Shown here in pieces: positions 7,091-16,882 of a stretch of 20,016 bases of DNA. The stretch comes from Pseudomonadota bacterium (GTDB lineage Bacteria; Pseudomonadota; Alphaproteobacteria; Rhizobiales; Rhizobiaceae). The stretch's first letter is position 1. Every line of letters begins with the position of its first letter. Under the pieces are notes generated by a model. It did not search any database and was not told where the DNA came from. It saw nothing but the letters and a program-made list of their open reading frames with translations. The stretch is from positions 1 through 20,016 of the forward strand of contig JAEXMK010000167.1 in the NCBI GenBank assembly GCA_023444445.1, in the 5' to 3' direction. The translations under genes were made by a program, and so were the position numbers.

Positions 7091-8455
7091 TTATACGCCG
7101 AGAGATTTCAGTTTGCGATGCAGGGCCGACCGTTCCATGCCGACAAATTCCGCGGTGCGCGAAATATTGCCGCCGAAGCGGTTGATCTGCGCCATCAGGT
7201 AGTCACGTTCGAACATTTCACGCGCTTCACGCAACGGCAGCGTCATAATGTGCTGGTCACCCTGCGCCGAAATCTTCGGCAGCATGTCACCAATATCCGC
7301 CGGCAGCATGTCGGCCGAGATCGGCGCTTCGCCGCCTTCAGGACGGGCAAGAATCATCAGGCGCTCGATGTTGTTCCGCAGCTGGCGGATATTGCCAGGC
7401 CAGTCATGTGTCTGGAGAACGGCCATGGCATCGTCTCCGATCTTGCGCGGCCGGATGCCGGCCTGCTCGGAAATCTGGCGCATGAACATATCGACAAGGA
7501 AAGGAATATCCTCACGCCGTTCGGAGAGCGCCGGCACCTTCACCGGCACGACGGCGAGACGATGGTAGAGATCCTCGCGGAACGCCCCTTCCGCGATCAG
7601 GCTTTCGAGATGATGAGCGGTCGAGGAAATGATGCGCACATCGACTTTCACCCGCTTGCCGCCGCCGACACGCTCAAACTGCTGGTCGACCAGCACGCGC
7701 AGGATCTTGTTCTGCGTCTCGCGCGGCATTTCGCCGACTTCATCCAGATAAAGAACGCCGCGATGGGCCTCTTCCAGAGCGCCCACCTTGCGCGGCTGCC
7801 CCGGCAGCCCCTCCGTGCCAAAGAGTGCGATCTCCATGCGATCAGGCGTGATCGTCGCCGCGTTCAGCGCCACGAAAGGACCGGTTGCGCGGGACGATTT
7901 TTTGTGAATCATGCGCGCCACAAGTTCTTTACCCGAACCGGACGGACCGAGGATCATGATGCGGCTGTTGGTGGGCGCAACCCGGTCGATGGTCTGGCGC
8001 AGCTGCGACACCGCAAGCGACGCGCCGACAAGCTCAACCGCATCACCGGTGCGCTTCTTGAGTTCCTGAACCTCGCGCTTCAGCTTGGAGTTTTCCAGCG
8101 CCCGCTCGGCGATCAGGATCAGGCGGTCGGCCTTGAAGGGCTTTTCAATGAAATCGAACGCGCCACGCTTGATGGCGTTGACGGCGGTTTCGATATTGCC
8201 GTGACCGGAAATCATGACCACCGGGATTTCGGGATGGCGGCTCTTGATCTCGTCCAGCAGCGCCAGACCGTCGAGCTTCGAGCCCTGCATCCAGATGTCG
8301 AGAAAGATCAGGCGCGGCACGCGCTCGGAAATGGCCGCCAGCGCACTGTCGCTGTCGAAGGCCATACGCGTCTCGTGGCCCTCATCGGAAAGAATGCCCG
8401 CTACGATTTCGCGAATGTCCGCCTCGTCATCCACGACCAAAATATCAGACGCCAT
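7091..8455 (-). CDS. ntrX: Nitrogen response regulator NtrX
   Basis: A 454-residue response regulator of the NtrC family and partner of the NtrY kinase. The receiver domain (1-120) has the acidic pocket DDE (9-11), phospho-acceptor D53 (in FLDIW) and K105. The AAA+ domain (about 142-370) keeps Walker A GPSGSGKE (170-177) and Walker B GVLYLDE (233-239). The position of the sigma-54 contact loop reads FGTEGLPGQPRKVGA (212-226), with no GAFTGA. The C-terminal Fis-type helix-turn-helix is at 419-454 (ISRTAEFVGMERSALHRKL). Loss of GAFTGA is typical of alphaproteobacterial NtrX and means it probably does not activate sigma-54 polymerase in the classical way. Its start overlaps the ntrY stop by 11 bp, with AAGGAAG 6 bases upstream, so the two are translationally coupled. 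Confidence 0.95.
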   Translation of the reverse strand: MASDILVVDDEADIREIVAGILSDEGHETRMAFDSDSALAAISERVPRLIFLDIWMQGSKLDGLALLDEIKSRHPEIPVVMISGHGNIETAVNAIKRGAFDFIEKPFKADRLILIAERALENSKLKREVQELKKRTGDAVELVGASLAVSQLRQTIDRVAPTNSRIMILGPSGSGKELVARMIHKKSSRATGPFVALNAATITPDRMEIALFGTEGLPGQPRKVGALEEAHRGVLYLDEVGEMPRETQNKILRVLVDQQFERVGGGKRVKVDVRIISSTAHHLESLIAEGAFREDLYHRLAVVPVKVPALSERREDIPFLVDMFMRQISEQAGIRPRKIGDDAMAVLQTHDWPGNIRQLRNNIERLMILARPEGGEAPISADMLPADIGDMLPKISAQGDQHIMTLPLREAREMFERDYLMAQINRFGGNISRTAEFVGMERSALHRKLKSLGV

Positions 8456-10706
8456 ATGCTGCTTCCTTGTTATTTTCGCCGCCGACCGCCTCGATATAGG
8501 GCAGCAGCACTCGGATCATGGCGCCATGGCCATGGTCGAATTCGGCAGGGGCATCGTGGAGTTCCAGATACCCGCCATGTTCTTCGATGATTTTCTTCAC
8601 GATCGCGAGGCCGAGGCCCGTGCCCTTGTCCCGCATCGTCATATAGGGTTCGAGAATGCGGTGACGGTTCTCGACAGGCAGGCCGCGGCCATTGTCGATG
8701 ATGTCAGCCACGAAACGGGAATTGGCTTCGTCGAAGGAGGCGCGCACCAGGATTTTACCCGGCCGCTTTTCGCCTTCCACCGCTTCGATAGCCTCCGTCG
8801 CATTCTTGATGAGATTGCCGAAGGCTTGCCCCAGCATGCGGGCATCGAACATGCCCTCCAGGGGAATATCGCCCAGCTCGGTCGTGAACTTCGTATCGGC
8901 GGCGCTGATTTCCCGAAGGAAAGCTGCATCCTTCAGGATCGACCGCAGGTCCGACTTTTCCTTCGTCGGCTTCGGCATGCGCGCAAAGGCTGAGAATTCA
9001 TCCACCATCCGGCCGATATCGCCAACTTGGCGAACGATGGTGTCCGTACACTGGTCGAAGATGGCACGGTCGTTCTCGTCGATCTGTTTGCCGAAGCGGC
9101 GCTTGATGCGCTCTGCGGAAAGCTGGATCGGCGTCAACGGGTTCTTGATTTCATGCGCAATGCGGCGCGCCACATCCGACCATGCGGTTGAACGCTGGGC
9201 GATGACGAGATCGGTAATATCGTCGAGGGTGATCACGTAGCTGTCGCGGCCGTCGCGGGCATCCTCGCGGGTTACCTGCACATTCAGCGTCCGTTCCTTG
9301 CCGCGCCGCATGATGTTGATCTGCTTTCGGAAGTTGCCACGCGCCCAACTGTTCGCCTCGGTCACGACCTGATCGATCTCCGGCGCAATCTCGGAAAGCT
9401 GCGCTCCCATCAGCTGGTCGAAATTCAGCGCCAGGAACTCTTCGCCGGACGGGTTGACGATGGTGATGCTGCGGTTCTCATCAATGCCGATGACCGCGGC
9501 GGTCACACCCGACAGCACGGCTTCGATGAAACGGCGACGGTCGTCAATATCGTCCTTGGCCTCGATGATCTGCTCCTGCTGGCTGCGCAGTTCAGAAACC
9601 ATCTTGTTGAAGGTGCGCGACAGGCGCCCGACGTCACCATCGACGGCGCGCACGGGCACCAGCACGTGCATGTTGCCGGTTGCAACACTGTCGGCGGCGC
9701 CGATGAGAAGACGAATCGGGCGGACAATACGGTCGGCCACCGCAATCGCCGTCCAGATGGCGGCCAACAGCACGATCAATGCAAAACCGAGATAGAGGAT
9801 CGCAAAGGCGATCTGCAGCGGCGCACGGCCCGCCTCCATGTTCTTGTATTCCGCCCGGTTCTCTTCCATCAGCCGCATCGCGGTCATGACCTTCGGATCG
9901 ACCGCGCGTACGGTATAAAGGAAGGTGCCGCTGATGCCTTCGAGCTTGATGATGGCGCCGACAAGGTTGGTAATGCCCGGTGGGATCAAGGTCGGCTGGC
10001 CGGCGGCTGCCTTTTCGAGCGCGTCATGGGGGATGGCGGGAAGCGGTTTTTCGGTTTTGATGTCGGCCTGGGCGACGGCATCGCCGTCCTCCTGCACCAG
10101 GAATGCGCCAAGCAGACCGCGACCCTTGGCCTGACGGGTCATCAGATCGACGAAGCCGGTACGATCGAGATAAAAAAGAGCGCGGTTGCGGTCGAGATCG
10201 GTTGCCATCGACAGGGTCTGGCCCTGCAGATAACCGGCATTTTCCATCATATAGGCCTGGGCGATATTGCCCGATGACTCGACGATCGACTGGGTACGGA
10301 TCGAAAACCAGCGGTCAAGGCCGACATTCAGCGTCAGGCTGGCAAAGATGGCGACGAGAACGGCCGGCGTAATCGCGACAATGGAGAAAAGCACGACGAT
10401 GCGGACATGCAGACGCGCCGCCGCCCTGCCCTTTTTACGTGCTTTCAGCAGCCGGTTGATTTCGCGGCCGATGAGGAAGATCAGGCCGATCACCAAGATC
10501 GAATTGATGACGACGGAGGCGATGACGACATTGGTTGTCGGGGCTATCGGTGTCACGCCTAAAAGCACGAACAGCGTTATGATGGCGCAGACAAGCGCGA
10601 TGCCAGCGAGCACCAGCCCCGGCAGGGCGAAAGACATCCTGCGATCGGCAACCACCATTCCCGCTGCCTCATCGGCAACGTCGCGTTCGGCGGCGGGTTT
10701 CCGCAT
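8445..10706 (-). CDS. ntrY: Membrane sensor histidine kinase NtrY
   Basis: A 753-residue inner-membrane kinase that phosphorylates NtrX in response to nitrogen or, in some relatives, redox state. Hydrophobic segments lie at about 26-50, 58-82, 102-126 and 298-324, leaving a large loop (about 127-297) that should be periplasmic. A HAMP linker (about 325-378) with RIVRPI, a PAS domain (about 390-505) and the kinase core follow. H518 in [14 protein letters not shown] is the phosphorylated histidine. The N box FGNLIKNATEA, the DNGRGLP block and the GTGLGL G2 box are all present. The ATG at 10706 has GGGAG 6 bases upstream; Met17 or Met24 are less likely starts. It follows ntrC after a 150-bp spacer and overlaps ntrX. 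Confidence 0.96.
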   Translation of the reverse strand: MRKPAAERDVADEAAGMVVADRRMSFALPGLVLAGIALVCAIITLFVLLGVTPIAPTTNVVIASVVINSILVIGLIFLIGREINRLLKARKKGRAAARLHVRIVVLFSIVAITPAVLVAIFASLTLNVGLDRWFSIRTQSIVESSGNIAQAYMMENAGYLQGQTLSMATDLDRNRALFYLDRTGFVDLMTRQAKGRGLLGAFLVQEDGDAVAQADIKTEKPLPAIPHDALEKAAAGQPTLIPPGITNLVGAIIKLEGISGTFLYTVRAVDPKVMTAMRLMEENRAEYKNMEAGRAPLQIAFAILYLGFALIVLLAAIWTAIAVADRIVRPIRLLIGAADSVATGNMHVLVPVRAVDGDVGRLSRTFNKMVSELRSQQEQIIEAKDDIDDRRRFIEAVLSGVTAAVIGIDENRSITIVNPSGEEFLALNFDQLMGAQLSEIAPEIDQVVTEANSWARGNFRKQINIMRRGKERTLNVQVTREDARDGRDSYVITLDDITDLVIAQRSTAWSDVARRIAHEIKNPLTPIQLSAERIKRRFGKQIDENDRAIFDQCTDTIVRQVGDIGRMVDEFSAFARMPKPTKEKSDLRSILKDAAFLREISAADTKFTTELGDIPLEGMFDARMLGQAFGNLIKNATEAIEAVEGEKRPGKILVRASFDEANSRFVADIIDNGRGLPVENRHRILEPYMTMRDKGTGLGLAIVKKIIEEHGGYLELHDAPAEFDHGHGAMIRVLLPYIEAVGGENNKEAAYGV

Positions 10707-10720
10707 GCACTACTCCCAAT

Positions 10721-10777
10721 TGCTGGCCAGCCAGCACCACAGTCCCGAAGTCAGGCGGGACTCGCCTCCCTCAGGCG
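10721..10777 (-). other. Three consecutive hairpins in the ntrC-ntrY spacer
   Basis: Three perfect inverted repeats follow each other with almost no gap: TGCTGG/CCAGCA (10721-10726 and 10731-10736), AGTCCCG/CGGGACT (10741-10747 and 10756-10762) and CGCCT/AGGCG (10763-10767 and 10773-10777). All lie in the untranslated region before ntrY, the last stem ending only a few bases from its GGGAG ribosome binding site. No T-run follows. They may be a weak terminator for the dusB-ntrBC message, a stabilising 3' end, or a 5' leader structure controlling ntrYX translation. Confidence 0.55.
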
Positions 10778-10822
10778 AATCTCCGTCCTTCCTAGTGTTT
10801 CCCAAGCAACACAATGTGGCGA

Positions 10823-10851
10823 AAATGCAACGACAACTGCGGCCTTGTCAA
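10823..10851 (-). promoter_or_regulatory. Candidate sigma-70 promoter for ntrYX
   Basis: On the minus strand, a perfect TTGACA (10851-10846) is followed after 17 bases by GCATTT (10828-10823). It starts just after the ntrC stop and would give a leader of about 110 nt before ntrY that contains the three hairpins. Found by eye; the -10 box is only a fair match. Confidence 0.45.
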
Positions 10852-10856
10852 CATTC

Positions 10857-12304
<1,448 letters not shown>

Positions 12305-12308
<4 letters not shown>

Positions 12309-13453
12309 AGGTCATTTCCTGTCGTGTTCGGCAAGGTGATGTCGTCAAGCGCCACTTCAGGCGAGACGGGCATCAATACGCGGAAAGTCGTGCGGTGGTT
12401 CTGGCTGTCGCATTCGACGATGCCGCCATGGGCGCCGATGAGCTTGGCGACCAGCGCGAGGCCGAGGCCCGAACCATTCGTCTTGGTGGTGATGAAGGGA
12501 TCGAAAAGATGCGGCAGAAGATCGGCCGGAACGCCCGGACCGTTATCATGCACGCAGAATTCGAGCGGCAGCGAAATCCGCTCGCGGCTGCCGGCGACCG
12601 ACAGGCGGATGCCGGGACGATAGGCCGTGGTCAGCACGACTTCGCCATCCGGCTGGTTGCCCACGGCTTCAGCTGCATTCTTCACCAGATTGAGGAAGAC
12701 CTGCACCAACTGGTCGCGATTGGCATAAACTGGCGGCAGTGAGGGGTCGTAATTCTCTGATATCTTGATGTTGCGGGCGAAACCGGCCTTGGCGATCGCC
12801 TTTACATGATCAAGCACGGAATGGATGTTGACCGGCATGCGGTCCACCGGTCGCTCGTCGGAAAACACTTCCATACGATCGACCAGCGAGACGATCCGGT
12901 CTGTCTCGTCGCAGATCAATCGGGTCAGGGCGCGGTCCTCGTCCGGAACCGACATTTCCAGAAGCTGCGCAGCACCCCGAATTCCGGACAGAGGGTTCTT
13001 GATCTCATGTGCAAGCATGGACGCAAGGCCGGTGACCGAGCGCGCGGCGGCGCGATGGGTCAACTGCCGGTCGATCTTGTCGGCCATCGACCGTTCCTGA
13101 AAAACGACGACCACCGAACCCGCCTCGCTGACGACTGGCGCTACATAAAGATCGACCAGCTTGTCCTGGCCGAGCCGCGGCGAACTCAGATCGACGCGAT
13201 ATTCATTGACGGGCGCGCGGCGTTCCCGCACCTGATCGATCAGCGCCAGCAGCGGGCTGCCGAAGGGAATGAAGGTGGAAACCCGGTAGCGCGCCAGATG
13301 CGAAGCGCTCGCCCCGAAAAAGGCTTCGGCTTCCCAATTGGCAAATGCGATGAAACCTTCGGCATCCACCAGAATGACGGGGTTCTGCACGGCGTTCAGA
13401 ACCGCCATGGCGAGCGGATTTGCATCTGCCGGGCTGTGTTTGTCGGCGCTCAT
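12305..13453 (-). CDS. ntrB: Nitrogen sensor kinase/phosphatase NtrB (NRII)
   Basis: A 382-residue cytoplasmic bifunctional kinase/phosphatase that sets NtrC phosphorylation, normally under control of PII (GlnB). There is no membrane segment. An N-terminal PAS-like domain (about 15-125) is followed by the dimerisation/phospho-acceptor helix with H149 in [14 protein letters not shown]. The ATP-binding domain has the N box [13 protein letters not shown], the G1 block DNGPGVP, the F box FDPFITTK and the G2 box [13 protein letters not shown]. It is flanked on both sides by 4-bp overlaps (dusB stop/ntrB start, ntrB stop/ntrC start), and AGGAAGG precedes its ATG. Tight coupling with both neighbours shows a single operon dusB-ntrB-ntrC. 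Confidence 0.97.
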
Positions 13454-14451
13454 GCGGCCTTCCTTGCGGCGTCTTCGCCCGCATTTGCGTGAAGGGCGGA
13501 ACGCAGCAGATCAGCCACCTCCCCCGTGTCACGCGATGTCATGATTTGAGTCTTGTCGGAGGTGGCCATCTCTGGCGCGAAACGCTCGAGATACCAGCCC
13601 AGATGTTTGCGGGCGTGCCGGAGACCGGCTTCCCTTCCGTAAAATTCCAGCATCATGTCGTAATGCTCAACAGCGATATCGGCAATCTCGGCACGTTGCG
13701 GTGCAGCGTGTCCGGCGAGAACGGCCGGCAGCCAGGGCTGACCCTGCGCACCGCGACCGACCATGACGGCATCTGCGCCGGAACGGCGCAGGATTTCCCG
13801 CGCATCGTCGGCCGTCTCGACATCGCCATTGGCGATGAGAGGCACGGAAATCACCTCGCGCACTGCGCGGATGGCGTCCCAGTCCGCGCGCCCCTCATAA
13901 AACTGCATGCGGGTGCGGCCGTGAATTGTGATGAGCTGCACGCCTGCCGCCTCGGCACGGCGGGCAATCTCAGGCGCATTGATGGTGTTTTCATCCCACC
14001 CCAGCCGCATCTTCAGCGTCACGGGCACGTCGACTGCATTAACTGTCGCCTCGATCAGTGAAAGCGCATGATCGGGATCGCGCATCAACGCCGAGCCGGA
14101 GTAACCACCCGTCACCTTCTTGGCCGGACATCCCATATTGATATCGACGATACCGGCGCCGTTATCGGCGGCAATCTTCGCGGCCTCGGCCATGAAATGC
14201 GCCTCGCGCCCGGCAAGCTGCACCATATGCGGAACCATGCCGGCATTTTTCAGCCGCGCCCAGGATTCCCCCCTGTTAGCGACGAGCTCACGGCTTGCGA
14301 CCATCTCGGTCACGACAAGCCCCGCGCCATAACGCCAGGCCAGCTGCCGGAACGGCAGATCCGTCACGCCCGACATGGGCGCCAGCACGGCACGATTACG
14401 GATCGTGACGGAGCCGATGCTGAACGGTTCTGACAATTCCGGAAAAGGCAA
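13450..14451 (-). CDS. dusB: tRNA-dihydrouridine synthase (DusB/NifR3)
   Basis: A 333-residue FMN enzyme that reduces uridines in the tRNA D-loop. It carries the TIM-barrel start [16 protein letters not shown] (22-37), the signature [19 protein letters not shown] (105-123) with the catalytic C108, and later [11 protein letters not shown] and the FMN phosphate site (IANGDV and MVGRGAQG). This is the gene called nifR3 or orf1, which heads the ntrBC operon in rhizobia. The first codon is TTG (14451-14449): no ATG or GTG lies between it and the in-frame stop upstream, and the next Met (26) is inside the barrel. GAAAGA sits about 7 bases upstream. The last four bases overlap ntrB. Confidence 0.94.
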   Translation of the reverse strand: MPFPELSEPFSIGSVTIRNRAVLAPMSGVTDLPFRQLAWRYGAGLVVTEMVASRELVANRGESWARLKNAGMVPHMVQLAGREAHFMAEAAKIAADNGAGIVDINMGCPAKKVTGGYSGSALMRDPDHALSLIEATVNAVDVPVTLKMRLGWDENTINAPEIARRAEAAGVQLITIHGRTRMQFYEGRADWDAIRAVREVISVPLIANGDVETADDAREILRRSGADAVMVGRGAQGQPWLPAVLAGHAAPQRAEIADIAVEHYDMMLEFYGREAGLRHARKHLGWYLERFAPEMATSDKTQIMTSRDTGEVADLLRSALHANAGEDAARKAA

Positions 14452-14487
14452 CTGATGATCTTTCGTGCAGAAGGGTTATTTGCATTA

Positions 14488-14516
14488 TTTTTAGACAGTG
14501 TTTGTGCGGTTGCCAA
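14488..14516 (-). promoter_or_regulatory. Candidate promoter for dusB-ntrB-ntrC
   Basis: On the minus strand, TTGGCA (14516-14511) and TAAAAA (14493-14488) are 17 bases apart, placing the transcript start about 30 bases before dusB. A GTGC-N9-GCAC dyad (14504-14520) covers the -35 box, which would suit a repressor site. The rest of the spacer (14452-14742) shows no further convincing element, and I could not place an ispDF promoter. Predicted by eye. Confidence 0.45.
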
Positions 14517-14742
14517 GCACTTTTAAAGGGTTGCATCTTTTATTTGCTGGGCGGTTGCCTGCCTGTTTTGCTGTCGGCAGTAATTTGTGCAAGGTCAAAG
14601 GCGCAAAGACGATCGATCCTGCGACACGCGGAAGCGAATGCGCGTCTTATCGGGCTGGCCATCCGGGTTTTGAAACGCTAGAGCAGGACTGTCAACCGCT
14701 AAGGGTTGCGCACAAAGCATATGACCAATGCAGGAAAGTACT

Positions 14743-15930
14743 ATGAAACTCGGCATCGTCATCGTCGCCGCCGGACGCGGTGAAAGGGCAGGCTCCCCTG
14801 AGGAAGGGCCGAAGCAATATCGCCCGATCGGTGGCAGGGCCGTGATCGAGCATACATTGGCGACCTTTCTGCGGTGGAACGATGCCTGCCCGATCGTGGT
14901 CGTCAGCCATGCCGACGATGCGGCGCTGCTGTCACCGATCCTTGGTCGGCTCGATGCCGGCGAACGCATCACCACGGTAACGGGTGGTGCGACGCGCCAG
15001 CAATCGGTTCTGGCCGGCCTTGAGGCGCTCTCCCCGCACGGCCTTACACATGTAATGATCCATGATGCCGTACGGCCTTTCGTTGCCGAGGATATGCTGG
15101 AACGTATCGTCGCGCTGCACCGGGCGGGTGCGGGCGGCGTTCTGCCTGCACTGCCCGTCACCGATACGCTGAAGCGCGGTGCGGGCGAGCGTGTCGTCGA
15201 GACGGTTTCCCGGCAGGGACTGTATGCGGCGCAGACACCGCAGAGTTTCGCCTATGGCGATATTCTCGGTGCACATCGTGCCGCTTCGGCGTCGGGCAAA
15301 ACCGATTTTACCGATGATGCGTCGATTGCCGAATGGGCAGGACTGATGGTGACGCTGACCGATGGCTCGGTCGACAATGTAAAACTCACTCTCAAGCGGG
15401 ATATCGCCATGGCCGATGAAAAGCTCTCCCACGCATTGCCCGATGTGCGCACCGGCAATGGTTACGACGTTCATCAGCTTGAGGCTGGCGACGGCGTGAC
15501 GCTGTGCGGTATCTTCATCGAACACGATCAGAGACTGAAAGGTCACTCGGATGCCGATGTGGCGCTGCACGCCCTCACGGATGCGCTGCTCGCCACCTGC
15601 GGCGCTGGAGATATCGGCGATCATTTCCCGCCTTCCGATCCACAATGGAAGGGCGCAGCCTCGCGCATCTTCCTCGAGCATGCGGCCAAGGTCGTGCGCG
15701 ACAATGGCGGCACGATCATGAATGCCGATGTTTCTTTGATCGCCGAAGCCCCGCGCATCGGCCCGCACCGCCAGGCCATGCGGGAAGCCCTCGCGGACAT
15801 GCTCGGCATCGCGCTGGAGCGCTGCTCGGTGAAGGCGACGACCAATGAGACGATCGGTTTCGTCGGCCGCCGGGAAGGCATAGCCGCAATCGCCACGGCG
15901 ACCGTTGTTTACCGGGGCAGACCGCTATGA
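14743..15930 (+). CDS. ispDF: Bifunctional IspD/IspF, MEP isoprenoid pathway
   Basis: A 395-residue fusion carrying out two steps of the MEP pathway: CTP-dependent formation of CDP-ME (IspD) and cyclisation to MEcPP (IspF). The IspD half (about 1-225) has [10 protein letters not shown] (8-17), GPKQY (22-26) and IHDAVRPFV (106-114). The IspF half (about 236-395) has the metal ligands D242 and H244 in GYDVH, H276 in [12 protein letters not shown], and the C-terminal motif [13 protein letters not shown] (364-376). The ATG at 14743 is preferred because AGGAAAG lies 4 bases upstream. The ATG at 14728 would add five residues and lacks a ribosome binding site. It overlaps the next gene by ATGA. This fusion is typical of alphaproteobacteria. 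Confidence 0.96.
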   Translation: MKLGIVIVAAGRGERAGSPEEGPKQYRPIGGRAVIEHTLATFLRWNDACPIVVVSHADDAALLSPILGRLDAGERITTVTGGATRQQSVLAGLEALSPHGLTHVMIHDAVRPFVAEDMLERIVALHRAGAGGVLPALPVTDTLKRGAGERVVETVSRQGLYAAQTPQSFAYGDILGAHRAASASGKTDFTDDASIAEWAGLMVTLTDGSVDNVKLTLKRDIAMADEKLSHALPDVRTGNGYDVHQLEAGDGVTLCGIFIEHDQRLKGHSDADVALHALTDALLATCGAGDIGDHFPPSDPQWKGAASRIFLEHAAKVVRDNGGTIMNADVSLIAEAPRIGPHRQAMREALADMLGIALERCSVKATTNETIGFVGRREGIAAIATATVVYRGRPL

Positions 15931-16436
15931 GCCTTTTTCCCGAAGACATCCAGGAATTGGCGCGGTGTATCATTGCCGATTTCACCGCCCGTGGCTTGAT
16001 GGTCTCGACGGCGGAGAGCTGCACCGGAGGACTGATCGCCGGCGCGCTGACGGAGATTGCCGGCTCCTCCGCTGTCGTCGACCGCGGTTTCGTCACCTAT
16101 ACCAATGACGCCAAGAGGGACATGCTGGGGGTTGGCGCCGAGGTACTGACAGAATTTGGCGCCGTCTCCCGGCTGACCGCGTTGCAGATGGCGCATGGCG
16201 CCCTCTTCCGCTCGCGCGCCGATTTCGCCGTGGCGGTGACAGGCATTGCCGGCCCGGGCGGCGGCTCAGCCGAAAAACCGGTGGGGCTGGTGCATCTGGC
16301 CGCCAAGGCTCGTAACGGCCACGTCCTGCATCACGAGATGCGTTACGGAGACATCGGCCGTACTGAAATCCGGCTTGCGACGGTCAAAACCGCGCTTGAG
16401 ATGCTGATTGCCCTCAATCAGGCCGGGTCGGTGTAA
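15927..16436 (+). CDS. cinA: CinA-type nicotinamide-nucleotide amidohydrolase
   Basis: A 169-residue protein made only of the C-terminal CinA domain. Family members (PncC) deamidate NMN to nicotinate mononucleotide, returning it to NAD synthesis. The signature [20 protein letters not shown] (28-47) contains the likely nucleophile serine, S31. [14 protein letters not shown] (56-69) carries the conserved lysine, and [16 protein letters not shown] completes the site. The N-terminal MoaB-like pyrophosphatase domain of full CinA is absent, which is the normal short form. It is translationally coupled to ispDF through a 4-bp overlap, and its last 19 bases overlap the end of the convergent START-domain gene. 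Confidence 0.92.
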   Translation: MSLFPEDIQELARCIIADFTARGLMVSTAESCTGGLIAGALTEIAGSSAVVDRGFVTYTNDAKRDMLGVGAEVLTEFGAVSRLTALQMAHGALFRSRADFAVAVTGIAGPGGGSAEKPVGLVHLAAKARNGHVLHHEMRYGDIGRTEIRLATVKTALEMLIALNQAGSV

Positions 16437-16873
16437 ATTTTGTCGGCGCGGGTCTCGAAGGCTTCCGCGAACATTCGGAAAGCCCGATCGAACATCGAGC
16501 CCATAACCGCTCCGAGCAGGCGGCTCTTGAATTCATAATCGATGAAGAAATGAATGGTCGCGCCGCCATTGTCGGCCGCCTCGAAACGCCAGCGATTATC
16601 GAGATATTTGAACGGCCCATCGATATATTTCACGTCGATGGCGCGTTCGGCCGGGTTCAATAACACCTGCGTGGTGAAAGTCTCGCGAATGGCCTTGTAG
16701 CCAACAGTCATATCCGCCACCAGCAGCACCTTGCCATCCCGCTCCTTGCGCGAGCGGACGGTCAGCGCCTCGCAAAGCGGCAGAAACTGCGGGTATTTCT
16801 CCACATCGGCGACGAGGTCGTACATGCGGTCGGGCGAGTGTTTGACAAGGCGATGCGTTTCGAACTGTGGCAT
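16418..16873 (-). CDS. START/polyketide cyclase domain protein (COQ10/RatA family)
   Basis: A 151-residue single-domain protein of the COQ10/RatA START-like fold, covering almost its full length from MPQFETHRLVKHSPDRMYDL through VADVEKYPQFLPLCEA (21-36) to the C-terminal helix. Family members bind ubiquinone or other lipids in the respiratory chain. Databases often label them RatA toxin after the E. coli ribosome-association protein. No antitoxin-like neighbour (such as RnfH/RatB) is present here, so a coenzyme Q-binding role is the better inference. It is the second gene of a likely two-gene unit with the kinase-like gene 9 bp upstream. It converges on cinA with a 19-bp tail overlap. Confidence 0.88.
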   Translation of the reverse strand: MPQFETHRLVKHSPDRMYDLVADVEKYPQFLPLCEALTVRSRKERDGKVLLVADMTVGYKAIRETFTTQVLLNPAERAIDVKYIDGPFKYLDNRWRFEAADNGGATIHFFIDYEFKSRLLGAVMGSMFDRAFRMFAEAFETRADKIYTDPA

Positions 16874-16882
16874 GAGCGGCAG

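Noticed and set aside
7118..8590. 490-codon plus-strand open frame opposite ntrX
   Set aside because: NtrX on the other strand has full domain motifs. The antisense frame is rich in H, R and Q, as expected from an alpha-proteobacterial codon shadow.
14501..14525. Sigma-54 (-24/-12) promoter upstream of dusB
   Set aside because: GG and GC dinucleotides do not fall at the required 10-base spacing on either strand.
16418..16873. RatA-family toxin of a toxin-antitoxin system
   Set aside because: The fold matches, but no antitoxin-like gene is adjacent and the COQ10 role is common in this class; the toxin label is not supported here.
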